Positions 16,792 through 28,268 of a DNA stretch of 64,000 bases are shown piece after piece. The stretch is from positions 1 to 64,000 of the forward strand of contig NZ_BMQA01000033.1 of assembly GCF_014647875.1 (NCBI RefSeq), in the 5' to 3' direction. The notes beneath the pieces were generated by a model. The model saw only the letters and a program-made list of their open reading frames with translations. It was not told the origin of the DNA and ran no database searches. The translations under genes and the position numbers were made by a program. This stretch comes from Streptomyces brasiliensis (GTDB taxonomy: Bacteria; Actinomycetota; Actinomycetes; Streptomycetales; Streptomycetaceae). Position 1 is the stretch's first letter. Each line of letters opens with the position of its first letter.

Positions 16792-18072
16792 GTGCAGACT
16801 GGGGAGATGACCATCGCGGACAGGCAGATGGATCGGCGCTGGGAGCAGTTGCACACGTGGGGGCCGTACGGGCTGCTCGGCATCAGTTTCGTCCTCGCGG
16901 TCGCCTCCGCCGATCCGACGGCCGGCCCCACCAAGTGGTACACGGCCTGGGCCCTGTTCGCCGCCGCGGTCGCTCTCCAGCTGTGGTGGCACGGCACCCG
17001 TTCCCGCCGGGCCGGCCGCGGCCGGACGCCGTCCCCGGCGGGGACGGCGTACTACACCGTCCGCTGGGCCATCGCCTTCGCCCTCACCTGGCTCAGCCCG
17101 TTCTTCGCGTTCTACGCCGCCTCCGGCTACATGGACGCCGACGAGCTGATACCGGTCAGGTGGCAGCGGCTCGGACTGTTCGGGAGCGCGGTCACCGTGG
17201 CCGGTGCGCAGTCCGGCGGGCTGCCGTTCGGGAGCGGAGTCCAGTGGATCGTCTTCGCCGGGCTCCTGGTCGCCAACTCCGGCCTGCAGATGGTGGTAGC
17301 CCATCTCACCGAGCAGGAGACGCAGCGCTCCCGCGAGCGCACCGAGACCATCGCCGAACTCGAGCGCACCAACACGGCGTTGCAGCAGGCCCTCGACGAG
17401 AACGCGGCCCTGCACGCCCAACTCCTCGTCCAGGCGCGGGAGGCGGGGGTCGCCGACGAACGGCGCCGGCTCGCCGCCGAGATCCACGACACCATCGCCC
17501 AGGGCCTGACCGGCATCATCGCCCAGCTCCAGGTCGTGACGAACATCCCCGACCCGGACCTGGCCCGCGAGCACCTGGACCGCGCCACGGACCTGGCCCG
17601 GCACAGCCTCGGCGAGGCCCGCCGGTCCGTGCACAACCTGGCCCCGGTGGCGCTGGAGCACGACGGACTGCCCGAAGCCTTGACGAAGACGGTCACCGGA
17701 TGGGGCGAACGGACGGGTATACGCGCCGAGTTCACGGTCACCGGCGCCGCGGAACAGCTCCACGAGGAGGTCGCCGCCACCCTCCTGCGCATAGTCCAGG
17801 AGGCCCTCGCGAACGCCGGCCGCCACGCACGGGCCACCCGTGTCGGCGTCACCCTCTCGTTCCTGGGCGACGAGGTCATCCTCGACATCCGCGACGACGG
17901 CACCGGCTTCGACCTCCTCACCGTCCCCGCCCGCTCGCACTCCGGCGGCTTCGGCCTCGACGGCATGCGTGCCCGCGCCGAACGCATCGCCGGCTCTCTC
18001 ACTGTCGAGTCCGAGCCCGGCCACGGCACTGCGGTGTCGGCTCGCGTACCGTTGGTCCGCCATGACCGATGA
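16792..18072 (+). CDS. Membrane sensor histidine kinase, HisKA_3 (NarL/LiaS type)
   Basis: 426 residues with four transmembrane segments in the first 165 (GLLGISFVLAVASA, AWALFAAAVALQLWW, AIAFALTWLSPFFAFYAA, WIVFAGLLVANSGLQ). A coiled coil follows (ERTETIAELERTNTALQQAL), then the HisKA_3 H-box AAEIHDTIAQGL with phospho-acceptor H232. The HATPase_c domain has EALANAGRHARAT, DDGTGF and GGFGLDGMRARAE. GTG 16792 was taken as start; ATG five codons later is possible. It overlaps the regulator gene by 11 bases. Confidence 0.94.
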   Translation: MQTGEMTIADRQMDRRWEQLHTWGPYGLLGISFVLAVASADPTAGPTKWYTAWALFAAAVALQLWWHGTRSRRAGRGRTPSPAGTAYYTVRWAIAFALTWLSPFFAFYAASGYMDADELIPVRWQRLGLFGSAVTVAGAQSGGLPFGSGVQWIVFAGLLVANSGLQMVVAHLTEQETQRSRERTETIAELERTNTALQQALDENAALHAQLLVQAREAGVADERRRLAAEIHDTIAQGLTGIIAQLQVVTNIPDPDLAREHLDRATDLARHSLGEARRSVHNLAPVALEHDGLPEALTKTVTGWGERTGIRAEFTVTGAAEQLHEEVAATLLRIVQEALANAGRHARATRVGVTLSFLGDEVILDIRDDGTGFDLLTVPARSHSGGFGLDGMRARAERIAGSLTVESEPGHGTAVSARVPLVRHDR

Positions 18073-18702
18073 CGCGCTGATCACCCTGCTGATCGTCGAC
18101 GACCATCCCGTCGTACGCGACGGTCTGCGCGGCATGTTCACGTCCGCACCCGGATTCGCCGTGCTCGGTGAGGCGTCCAACGGCGTCGAGGCCCTCGAAC
18201 GGGCCGCCGCCCTCGACCCCGACGTGATCCTCCTGGACCTGCGCATGCCGGGCGGCAGCGGAGTGGACGCGATCCGGGAGCTGACCCGTCGCGGCGCCCG
18301 CGCCAAGGTCCTGGTGCTGACGACGTACGACACCGACTCCGACACCCTCCCCGCGATCGAGGCGGGCGCGACGGGCTACCTCCTCAAGGACGCCCCGCGC
18401 GACGAACTGTTCACCGCCGTCCGCGCCGCCGCCGAGGGCCGTACGGTGCTGTCCCCGGCGGTCGCCTCCCGGCTGGTCTCCGCTGTCCGCGCGCCCAGGG
18501 CGCCCGGCAACGAACCGCTGTCCGCCCGGGAGCGCGAGGTCCTGGCCCTGGTCGCCAAGGGCACGTCGAACCGCGAGATCGCCCGTGAACTGTTCATCAG
18601 TGAGGCGACGGTCAAGACCCACCTCACCCACCTCTACGCCAAGCTGGGCGTCAACGACCGCGCGGCGGCCGTGGCGGTGGCCTACGACCGCGGGATCCTC
18701 GG

Positions 18703-18706
<4 letters not shown>
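18062..18706 (+). CDS. Response regulator, NarL/LuxR family
   Basis: A 214-residue DNA-binding partner of the preceding kinase. The receiver domain has D13/D14, phospho-acceptor D59 (VILLDLRMPGG), TTYD and the conserved Lys in YLLKDAPRDEL. The LuxR-type HTH is at about residues 150-205 (LSAREREVLALVAKGTSNREIA, ISEATVKTHLTHLYAKLGV). It starts inside the kinase gene. It ends head-to-tail with glgX, sharing four bases. It likely controls the linked ABC genes, as in LiaRS-type arrangements (inference). Confidence 0.95.
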
Positions 18707-20952
<2,246 letters not shown>

Positions 20953-21172
20953 CTGTCGGCCCCTCTGTGTCGGCTCGTTCGCCTCCGGGGCGCACTCGGC
21001 CGGTGCCGGGCGGTCGCTCCGCGCCCCTCGGGGCCCGGAGCGCACGCGACCGCGCGGCACGGCTGCTCCCACGACGGCTCCCGCGGGTGCGGCGGCTCCC
21101 CAACTCGTCCTCCCACTGTTCTGCCCAGCGCTTGCGTCGCACTCACGTTTCCCCAGGGCGGGCCCGGTCGTT

Positions 21173-22417
21173 GTGTCACCCGTGAGGCATGCACAAGGGC
21201 GCGCACGGCGCGCGGCGGCCGTGCTGGCCGCGGTACTGACATGGGCGACGCTGCTGGTCACAGCGGTCGGCTGCACTTCGGACGGCATCGGCGGCTCGGG
21301 CCCGGGCGGCGTGTTCGGCGGCAAACCACAGCCCCCCGAGGACGTCATCCGGGTGACCCCGGACGACGGCAGCAAGGGCGTGCGCTCCGCCGAACGGCTG
21401 CACGTACGTGTGTCCGAGGGGCGCCTGGAATCGGTGAGCGTCGTCAAGTCCCAGGACGCGCAGGACTCCCCGGTGCCCGGGCACATGACCGACGACGGCA
21501 TGAGCTGGGAACCCGACGAACGGCAACTGGCCCTGGCCGCCGAGTACACCGTGGACGTGGTGGCCCTGGACGACGACGGGCACCGATCGGCCCGGCACAC
21601 CACGTTCACGACGTACGTTCCCGACGAGCGCTTCATCGCGTACGTCACCCCGGAGAACCGCTCTACCGTCGGCACCGGGATGATCGTGTCGCTGGCGTTC
21701 AGCCGGGACATCGCCGACAGTGCCGCCGTCGAGCGCGCCGTCCGCGTCACGGCCAAGCCCGCGGTGGAGATCCGCCCCCACTGGTTCGGCAAGAACCGCC
21801 TGGACTTCCGCCCCGAGCGCTACTGGAAGCCCGGCACCCAGGTCACCGTCGACCTGCGCCTGCGCGACGTCGAGGGGGCGCGCGGCGTCTTCGGGCTGCA
21901 GTACAAGACGGTCGGCTTCACCGTCGGCCGCAGCCAGGTCTCGCTGGTGGACGCGGCCGCGCACACGATGGACGTCACGCGCGACGGCGCACTGCTGGCC
22001 ACCGTCCCGATCACGGCCGGCGCCCCGAAGACCACCACCTACAACGGGAAGATGGTGGTGATGGACATGCTCGAGGTCACCCGCATGAACAGCCGGACGG
22101 TCGGTTTCGGCGGCGAGTACGACATCGCCGACGTCCCGCACGCCATGAAGCTCACCGACTCCGGCACCTATCTGCACGGCAACTACTGGTCGCCGGACGC
22201 CCCCGGCAACGTCAACGTCAGCCACGGCTGCGTGGGTCTGCGCGATGTGAAGGGCGGCAGCTCGGCCACGCCGGCGGGCTGGTTCTACGACCGCAGCCTG
22301 ATCGGCGACGTCGTCGAGGTCGTCAACAGCAAGGACAAGACGGTCTCTCCCGACAACGGACTCGGCGGATGGAACATGGCCTGGAAGGAATGGAAGGCCG
22401 GCAGCGCGGTGAAGTAA
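21173..22417 (+). CDS. L,D-transpeptidase lipoprotein (first of a tandem pair)
   Basis: Cross-links peptidoglycan peptides through 3-3 bonds on the outer face of the membrane. 414 residues: a lipoprotein signal (VLAAVLTWATLLVTAVGC, lipobox AVGC), a Gly-rich linker, Ig-like domains (about 55-240) with ITPENRST-like beta repeats as in mycobacterial LdtMt2, and the YkuD domain (about 250-385). The catalytic motif is SHGCVGLRD with C353, preceded by the conserved HGNYW. GTG 21173 or 21182 could be the start. The next gene is a paralogue of identical length. Divergent from glgX across a 220-bp gap in which I saw no specific site. Confidence 0.94.
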   Translation: MSPVRHAQGRARRAAAVLAAVLTWATLLVTAVGCTSDGIGGSGPGGVFGGKPQPPEDVIRVTPDDGSKGVRSAERLHVRVSEGRLESVSVVKSQDAQDSPVPGHMTDDGMSWEPDERQLALAAEYTVDVVALDDDGHRSARHTTFTTYVPDERFIAYVTPENRSTVGTGMIVSLAFSRDIADSAAVERAVRVTAKPAVEIRPHWFGKNRLDFRPERYWKPGTQVTVDLRLRDVEGARGVFGLQYKTVGFTVGRSQVSLVDAAAHTMDVTRDGALLATVPITAGAPKTTTYNGKMVVMDMLEVTRMNSRTVGFGGEYDIADVPHAMKLTDSGTYLHGNYWSPDAPGNVNVSHGCVGLRDVKGGSSATPAGWFYDRSLIGDVVEVVNSKDKTVSPDNGLGGWNMAWKEWKAGSAVK

Positions 22418-22572
22418 TCAGGAGGGAGCCGCGCCGACACGCAGTTGAATTTGCGACAGAACGGTGACCTCGGACTAACACGATGTCAAAAACCCTGCAG
22501 TTAATATGCGCCAGGGCGCGCACGGGACGCGCCGGGGTGCGGGTCTGACCAGGCCCGGCGAGGGGAGACAAC

Positions 22573-23817
22573 TTGAACGTGCGGCCGATATCGGGGGCGC
22601 CGACAGGGGCGCGGGGGCGGGGCCGGAGGGGCCTGGTGCTGATGGCCGGCGTGGTGCTCATGGCCGTCACTGCCTGCGGCGGGGGAGGATCGGGCTCGGG
22701 GGAGTCCGGTTCGGGCGACGGCAAGGACAAGGGCTCCGCGACACAGCAGAGCAAGCAGTCGGACGCCGTGGTCACCATCGCGCCGAAGGACGGCGCCAAG
22801 TCGGTCGACACCAGCGGCGTCCTCAAGGTGACCGCCGCGAAGGGCAAGTTGACCGAGGTCGAGGTCGAGGACGTCAAGGGCGCGAAGGTCGACGGCGCCA
22901 TCACGGGCGACGGCACCGGCTGGACGCCCTCGACGCATCTGGCCGCGTCCACCAAGTACACGGTGCACGCGGTCGCCAAGGACTCCGCGGGCCGCGAGGC
23001 CGCCGAGGACTCCAGCTTCACCACACTGACACCGCAGAACACCTTCATCGGTTACTTCACCCCGGAGGACGGCTCCACGGTCGGCGTCGGGATGCCCTTC
23101 TCACTCCGCTTCACCCGGGGCATCACGCACCCCGAGGACGTCGAGAAGGCCATCAGCATCAAGACCGAGCCGGCCGTCGACGTCGAGGGCCACTGGTTCG
23201 GCAACGACCGTCTCGACTTCCGGCCGGAGAAGTACTGGAAGAAAGGCACGAAGGTCACGGTCACGCTCTCCCTCGACGGCGTCGAGGGCCGGCCGGGCGT
23301 CTACGGCAAGCAGGCCAAGACCGTGAAGTTCACCATCGGCCGCAACCAGGTCTCGTACGTGGACGCCAAGAAGCACACCATGAAGGTCACCCAGGACGGC
23401 CAGGTCATCAGGACCATCCCGGTCACCACCGGCAAGCCCGGCTACGACACCTGGAACGGCCAGATGGTCATGCGCGAGAAGCTCACGGTGACCCGGATGA
23501 ACGGCGAGACCGTCGGCTACGGCGGCGAGTACGACATCAAGGACGTCCCGCACGCCATCCGTCTGACCGATTCCGGCACCTTCGTCCACGGCAACTACTG
23601 GGGCGGCGGCGCGTTCGGCAACTACAACGCCAGCCACGGCTGCATCGGCCTGCGCGACGTGCGCGGCGGCTGGGACAAGAACGCCCCGGCGGCCTGGTTC
23701 TTCGACCACTCGATGAGCGGTGACGTGGTGGTCGTCAAGAACTCCAACGACCGCACCGTGGACCCGGCCAACGGGCTCAACGGCTGGAACATGTCGTGGG
23801 ACAAGTGGACTTCGTGA
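22573..23817 (+). CDS. L,D-transpeptidase lipoprotein (second of a tandem pair)
   Basis: A paralogue of the preceding gene with the same architecture and the same length (414 residues). The signal LVLMAGVVLMAVTAC is followed by a Gly/Ser linker (GGGGSGSGESGSGDGKDKG), Ig-like domains, and a YkuD domain with HGNYWGGGAFGNYNASHGC containing C357. The start is TTG 22573, five bases after an AGGGGAG box; GTG two codons later is an alternative. Shared blocks include YFTPEDGSTVGVGMPFSL, HWFGNDRLDFRPEKYWKKGT and WNMSWDKW. The 155-bp gap between the copies is AT-richer than its surroundings and probably carries a separate promoter. Confidence 0.94.
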   Translation: MNVRPISGAPTGARGRGRRGLVLMAGVVLMAVTACGGGGSGSGESGSGDGKDKGSATQQSKQSDAVVTIAPKDGAKSVDTSGVLKVTAAKGKLTEVEVEDVKGAKVDGAITGDGTGWTPSTHLAASTKYTVHAVAKDSAGREAAEDSSFTTLTPQNTFIGYFTPEDGSTVGVGMPFSLRFTRGITHPEDVEKAISIKTEPAVDVEGHWFGNDRLDFRPEKYWKKGTKVTVTLSLDGVEGRPGVYGKQAKTVKFTIGRNQVSYVDAKKHTMKVTQDGQVIRTIPVTTGKPGYDTWNGQMVMREKLTVTRMNGETVGYGGEYDIKDVPHAIRLTDSGTFVHGNYWGGGAFGNYNASHGCIGLRDVRGGWDKNAPAAWFFDHSMSGDVVVVKNSNDRTVDPANGLNGWNMSWDKWTS

Positions 23818-23837
23818 GGTCGCACGACAGCGTGTGA

Positions 23838-23870
23838 GAAGGGGCGGGGCGCCGGGCGCCCCGCCCCTTC
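23838..23870 (+). terminator. Strong hairpin terminator after the L,D-transpeptidase pair
   Basis: GAAGGGGCGGGGCGCC (23838-23853) is an exact reverse complement of 23855-23870, a near-perfect 16-bp stem. It lies 20 bases past the transpeptidase stop and upstream of the crotonase gene. Confidence 0.8.
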
Positions 23871-23940
23871 GCCGTCGCTGTGTCGTACGGCGCACCGACC
23901 GCGCGTCCCCATCCGCGTGAACGGCCGCTAACCTGCGGGC

Positions 23941-24708
23941 ATGACCGTGAATCTCGAAGTCGCCGAAGGCGTCGGAACGCTGCGCCTGGACCGTCCGCCG
24001 ATGAACGCGCTGGACGTCGCCACACAGGACCGGCTCAAGGAACTCGCCGAGGAGGCCACGCGCCGCGACGACGTGCGCGCCGTGGTGATCTACGGCGGCG
24101 AGAAGGTGTTCGCGGCGGGCGCGGACATCAAGGAGATGCAGAACATGGACCACACCGCGATGGTCCTGCGCGCCCGCGCCCTGCAGGACTCCTTCACCGC
24201 CGTGGCCCGCATCCCCAAGCCGGTGGTCGCGGCCGTCACCGGGTACGCGCTCGGCGGGGGCTGCGAACTGGCCCTGTGTGCCGACTACCGCATCGCCGCC
24301 GACAACGCCAAGCTCGGCCAGCCGGAGATCCTGCTCGGTCTGATCCCGGGCGCCGGCGGTACCCAGCGCCTGCCCCGGCTCGTCGGCCCCTCCAAGGCCA
24401 AGGACCTCATCTTCACGGGCCGGATGGTGAAGGCCGACGAGGCGCTCACCATCGGCCTGGTGGACCGGGTCGTGCCGGCCGAAGAGGTGTACACCGAGGC
24501 GCACGCCTGGGCCGCGAGGCTGGCGCAGGGTCCGGCGATCGCGCTCCGGGCGGCGAAGGAGGCGGTCGACACCGGGATCGAGACGGACCTCGAGACCGGG
24601 CTCGCCGTCGAACGGAACTGGTTCGCGGGCCTGTTCGCCACCGAGGACCGCGAGCGGGGCATGCGCAGCTTCGTGGAGGAGGGCCCCGGCAAGGCCAAGT
24701 TCCTCTGA
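23941..24708 (+). CDS. Enoyl-CoA hydratase/isomerase (crotonase) family protein
   Basis: Probably hydrates or isomerises an acyl-CoA in the cytoplasm. 255 residues, the usual length. Oxyanion-hole and catalytic motifs: FAAGADIKEM, the Glu in GYALGGGCELALCADYR (about residue 110) and the Glu in LGQPEILLGLIPGAGGTQRL (about 130). Both Glu residues of true hydratases are present. TAACCT (23929-23934) lies six bases before the ATG and there is no ribosome site, so the transcript may be leaderless. Substrate unknown. Confidence 0.92.
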   Translation: MTVNLEVAEGVGTLRLDRPPMNALDVATQDRLKELAEEATRRDDVRAVVIYGGEKVFAAGADIKEMQNMDHTAMVLRARALQDSFTAVARIPKPVVAAVTGYALGGGCELALCADYRIAADNAKLGQPEILLGLIPGAGGTQRLPRLVGPSKAKDLIFTGRMVKADEALTIGLVDRVVPAEEVYTEAHAWAARLAQGPAIALRAAKEAVDTGIETDLETGLAVERNWFAGLFATEDRERGMRSFVEEGPGKAKFL

Positions 24709-24983
24709 GGATTTCCGCCGAAGTCCTTGCAATTGACGCGATGTCTGATCCGGGTCCCTCGATGGGGCGGTTTATGGGAGCCTTAAAGCACCCTTAAGCC
24801 TGCCTTGTCGAGGAGGCCTGTCGATTGCCCGGAAGCGAGACATCTCCGCAGGTCGGCGGGGCCGCGGACGGCCCTGAAATGCCGTCGGCATATGCCGATC
24901 GGAGCCGGCGCGACGAAACGTTCCGGGGGGTGGATTCCTCCGGAACGGCCCCGGAGCCCGCGCAGGGCGTCCATGATGGGGGC

Positions 24984-25487
24984 ATGGCGGGGCTGGAGGG
25001 CATCGAACAGCCGCGGGGACACAGCCGTGCGACCGCGGCGCGATGGTCGCCCGCAGTCGAGGACGAACGGGCGCTCAGGGCACTGGAGTTGTTCGGCAAC
25101 CCGACCGAGGCGGAGGTCCCGCTGCCGTCCCGCCCCGAGTCCGCCGCCACCGCCCGCCGGCTCGCCCAGGTCGTCGTCCTGCGCCACTGGGGGCTCACCC
25201 CCAAGCTCACCGAGGACGCCGTCTTACTCGTCTCGGAACTCGTCGGCAACGCCGTACGGCACACCGGCGCCCGGGTCTTCGGCCTCCGCATGCGCCGCCG
25301 CCGCGGCTGGATCCGCTTCGAGGTCCGCGACCCCTCGCGCGGGCTGCCGTGTCTGATGCCGGTCCAGGAACTGGACGTCAGCGGCCGGGGTCTGTTCCTG
25401 GTGGACAAGCTGTCCGACCGCTGGGGCGTGGACCTGCTGCCGCGCGGCAAGACGACGTGGTTCGAGATGCGGGTCCCCGATCGGTGA
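24984..25487 (+). CDS. RsbW-like ATP-binding regulatory protein (HATPase_c)
   Basis: A 167-residue single-domain histidine-kinase-like ATPase, the type that acts as anti-sigma factor or serine kinase in Streptomyces partner-switch systems. The N-box is SELVGNAVRHTG (about residue 85); the G1 region is SGRGLFLVDKLSDRWGV. Upstream in-frame ATGs exist (24825), but the MAGLEGIEQPRGH start fits the streptomycete family best. The target sigma factor is not encoded nearby. The 275-bp gap before it holds no gene; it includes an AT-rich stretch around 24770-24800 that could hold the promoter. Confidence 0.85.
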   Translation: MAGLEGIEQPRGHSRATAARWSPAVEDERALRALELFGNPTEAEVPLPSRPESAATARRLAQVVVLRHWGLTPKLTEDAVLLVSELVGNAVRHTGARVFGLRMRRRRGWIRFEVRDPSRGLPCLMPVQELDVSGRGLFLVDKLSDRWGVDLLPRGKTTWFEMRVPDR

Positions 25488-25579
25488 GGGCCGTGAACCC
25501 TCTTCGGCTTCGCTGAGCGCGACTCGAGAATGTCCCTCAAATGGGGCAATCGTATGTTTTCCTGCTTATTGCGTCTTAA

Positions 25580-26374
25580 ATGGTGCGCGTGACCACGACC
25601 GACCGCCGCGGGGCGTTGCGCGCGGGTGCCGGGCTCGTCGTCGGTGGCGCCCTCGGCGCAGGATGCTCACCGGCCATCGACCCCGCCGCCCGGCCCACCG
25701 CCGCGCGAGCGCCCTCCCGCACCCCGGCGCGCGCCACCGCGCTCGCCGCCCCCGCACCCCGCGCCTTCCCCCGGCAGCCCGGCCAGATCACCCACGGCCC
25801 CCGCGACCGCCCCCGCGTCGCCCTCACCTTCCACGGCCAGGGCGACCCGGCCATCGCCAAAGACCTGCTCACCGCGGCCGAGAAGCACGGCGCCCGCGTC
25901 ACCGTGCTCGCCGTCGGCAGCTGGCTCGACGAACAGCCCGGCATCGCCCGCCGTATCCTCGACGGCGGCCACGACCTGGGCAACCACACCCAGCGGCACA
26001 TCGCCGTCAACACCCTGTCCGAGTCCGGCGCCCGCGCCGAGATCACCGGGTGCGCGGACCGCCTGCGGCGGCTCACCGGCTCCATCGGCACCTGGTTCCG
26101 GCCCTCCCGCGCCCCGACCGCCACCCCGCTCGTCGCCCGGCTGGCCCGCGCCGCGGGCTATCCGCACGTGCTGTCGTACGACGTCGACTCGCTCGACTAC
26201 ACCCGGCCCGGGGCCGGCGCCGTCACCCGCAAGATCCTCGCCGAGGTACGCAACGGTTCCGTGGTGAGCCTGCACTTCGGCTACGCGGACACGGTCACCG
26301 CCCTCCCCGCCGTACTCCAAGAACTCGACCGCCGTGGACTGCGCGCGGTCACCACCACGGAGCTGCTGAGCTGA
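25580..26374 (+). CDS. NodB-fold polysaccharide deacetylase-like lipoprotein, catalytic motif altered
   Basis: 264 residues. The N-terminus has both a twin-Arg-like DRRGALRAG and a lipobox (GGALGAGC), so it is probably exported and lipid-anchored. The NodB fold spans about residues 75-255. The metal-binding HTQRHIAV motif (H-x3-H) is intact. The TFDDGP motif is ALTFHGQGD, so the first Asp is replaced by His and the metal site or catalytic base is altered. It may be non-catalytic or use a changed mechanism. Its TGA overlaps the ATG of the following propeller gene by one base (TGATG), which implies coupled expression. Confidence 0.85.
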   Translation: MVRVTTTDRRGALRAGAGLVVGGALGAGCSPAIDPAARPTAARAPSRTPARATALAAPAPRAFPRQPGQITHGPRDRPRVALTFHGQGDPAIAKDLLTAAEKHGARVTVLAVGSWLDEQPGIARRILDGGHDLGNHTQRHIAVNTLSESGARAEITGCADRLRRLTGSIGTWFRPSRAPTATPLVARLARAAGYPHVLSYDVDSLDYTRPGAGAVTRKILAEVRNGSVVSLHFGYADTVTALPAVLQELDRRGLRAVTTTELLS

Positions 26375-27561
26375 TGCAACCCCAACACGCCGCCCGCGTC
26401 CTGGCCGCAGGCGCTGCCCTCGCCGCCCTGACGCTGCTGTCCGCGTGCAGCAGCGACGTCCGCCACCGCGCGAACGAGGCCCTCGCCAGCCCGGCACCCG
26501 TCAAGCCCCCGAACAAGGGGCGGGTCGTCGACGGGCTGCCCGGGATGCCGCCCGTGCTCGACCCGTCCGACGTCTACGCCGCCGACCGCCCCAATCGGCT
26601 GTCCCCGGTGGTCAAGGGCTTCCCCTCCCGCGTCTACGTCCCCAACACCAACTCCAACACGGTCTCGGTGATCGACCCGGCGACGTACAAGGTCGTCGAG
26701 ACCGTTCCCGTCGGCACCCAGCCGCAGCACGTCGTCCCCTCCTGGGACCTGAAGACGCTGTGGGTCAACAACGACCGGGGCAACAGCCTCACCCCCATCG
26801 ACCCCAGGACCGGCAAGACGGGCAAGCCGGTCTCCGTGCACGACCCGTACAACCTGTACTTCACGCCCGACGGCAAGTACGCCGTCGTCATGGCCTCCCT
26901 CGACCGCGAACTCGTCTTCCGTGACGCGCACACCATGAAGCGCGTGAAGACCGTCCCGGTCAGCTGCTCCGGCGTCAACCACGCCGACTTCTCCCTGGAC
27001 GGCCGCTACTTCATCGTCTCCTGCGAGTTCAGCGGCGAGATCCTCAAGGTCGACACCGCGATGATGAAGGTCGTCGCCCAGGAGAAACTCCCGTTCCAGG
27101 GGGCGATGCCGCAGGACGTCAAGGTCTCGCCCGACGGCAGGCGCTTCTACATCGCCGACATGGTGGCCAACGGGCTGTGGATCCTGAACGGCGACACCTT
27201 CGCCAAGCCCACGTTCCTCGCCACCGGCAAGGGTGCTCACGGCCTGTACGTCAGCCGCGACTCCCGCGTGATGTACATCTCCAACCGGGGCGAAGGCACC
27301 ATCTCCCTCTTCGACTTCGCCCAGAACCGGCTCGCCACCAAGTGGCATCTGCCCGGCGGCGGCAGCCCCGACATGGGCGGCGTCTCGGCGGACGGCAAAG
27401 TCCTGTGGCTGTCGGGCCGTTACAACTCCGAGGTGTACGCCCTCGACACCCGCACCGGCACCCTGCTGGCCCGCATCGCGGTCGGCAGCGGCCCGCACGG
27501 ACTCGCCGTCTACCCGCAGCCGGGCCGCTATTCGCTCGGGCACACGGGCGTCTTCCGTTGA
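26374..27561 (+). CDS. Secreted beta-propeller lipoprotein (YncE/40-residue YVTN type)
   Basis: 395 residues with lipoprotein signal LAALTLLSAC. The rest is a seven-bladed-like propeller of YVTN repeats: VYVPNTNSNTVSVIDPATYKVV, LWVNNDRGNSLTPIDPRTGK, YFIVSCEFSGEILKVDT, MYISNRGEGTISLFD and LWLSGRYNSEVYALDTRTG. There is no catalytic signature. Translationally coupled to the NodB-like lipoprotein upstream, so the two probably work together at the cell surface; the propeller may be a binding or scaffold partner (inference). Confidence 0.9.
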   Translation: MQPQHAARVLAAGAALAALTLLSACSSDVRHRANEALASPAPVKPPNKGRVVDGLPGMPPVLDPSDVYAADRPNRLSPVVKGFPSRVYVPNTNSNTVSVIDPATYKVVETVPVGTQPQHVVPSWDLKTLWVNNDRGNSLTPIDPRTGKTGKPVSVHDPYNLYFTPDGKYAVVMASLDRELVFRDAHTMKRVKTVPVSCSGVNHADFSLDGRYFIVSCEFSGEILKVDTAMMKVVAQEKLPFQGAMPQDVKVSPDGRRFYIADMVANGLWILNGDTFAKPTFLATGKGAHGLYVSRDSRVMYISNRGEGTISLFDFAQNRLATKWHLPGGGSPDMGGVSADGKVLWLSGRYNSEVYALDTRTGTLLARIAVGSGPHGLAVYPQPGRYSLGHTGVFR

Positions 27562-27586
27562 GAAAGGGCGACTTGAGCGCGGGGGC

Positions 27587-28219
27587 CTAGGGGGCGAGGA
27601 ACAGCGCCTCCGCCCCCGCAGGCAGGTAGCCCGCCGCCTGGAACGCCCGCATGCTGCGGGCATTCCCCGGTGAGACCTGCGCCCACAGCGGCTCGCCCGC
27701 GAGATGCCGGGCGGCCGTGACCAACAGCCGCCCAAGTCCCCGGTGCCGCACCGCCTCGTCCACCTCCACCGACACCTCGAGGCGTCCGGCCACCCCGCGC
27801 CCCAGCACCACCACGCCACCGTCCGCCGCCCACGCGCGCACGTCGTCGCGCCGCCGCCGCGCGTACGCGATCCGGGAGTGGGCGGGGTCGCTGATCTCCG
27901 TCAGCGCGAGCGGCGGCGCGCCGGGCAGGGGAGCGGCGGTCAGCAGCGCGTCGATCGTGTCGTGCCGGCGGCCCGTGCGCGCCAGGAAGGCCATGAGGAA
28001 GCGGGGGTTCATGGTCGCGGCCAGCGCGTCGCAGTCGGCCGCGCGCAGCGTCTCGCGCACCCAGGCGGGGTCCTCGTCGGTGAACACGACCGAGTGCGCG
28101 GTGAAGGACAGCACGCCCGCGTCCCGGTCCGAGGGCTGTGGCACCACGGTCGTACCGCCGTCAGCGGGCGGGAAGACACCGCGCACCGCCGCGTCGAGAA
28201 TGTCCCGCAAAGTCTCCAC
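27587..28219 (-). CDS. GNAT family N-acetyltransferase
   Basis: 210 residues from GTG 28219, with AAGGAG seven bases upstream; the frame extends further up into the MerR gene but without homology. The C-terminal half has the GNAT acetyl-CoA signature: VSVEVDEAVRHRGLGRLLVTAARHL, then WAQVSPGNARSMRAFQAAGY. The N-terminal half (VLSFTAHSVVFTDEDPAWV) is a less conserved domain seen in streptomycete GNATs. Substrate unknown. It is divergent from the MerR gene and may be its target. Confidence 0.87.
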   Translation of the reverse strand: METLRDILDAAVRGVFPPADGGTTVVPQPSDRDAGVLSFTAHSVVFTDEDPAWVRETLRAADCDALAATMNPRFLMAFLARTGRRHDTIDALLTAAPLPGAPPLALTEISDPAHSRIAYARRRRDDVRAWAADGGVVVLGRGVAGRLEVSVEVDEAVRHRGLGRLLVTAARHLAGEPLWAQVSPGNARSMRAFQAAGYLPAGAEALFLAP

Positions 28220-28232
28220 CACGGCGCTCCTT

Positions 28233-28262
28233 GAGTCTCCACCCACTGGAAGGCCCAGACTC
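28233..28262. promoter_or_regulatory. Putative MerR operator between the GNAT and MerR genes
   Basis: GAGTCT (28233-28238) and AGACTC (28257-28262) form a dyad with an 18-base spacer, inside the 49-bp gap between the divergent starts. MerR proteins bind long-spacer dyads in such promoters. Only the half-sites are visible; function is inferred from position. Confidence 0.5.
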
Positions 28263-28268
28263 GCAGAC

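Noticed and set aside
27651..28268. Long N-terminal extension of the MerR protein
   Set aside because: It is antisense to the GNAT gene; the HTH starts after ATG 28269 and the operator-like dyad lies just upstream.
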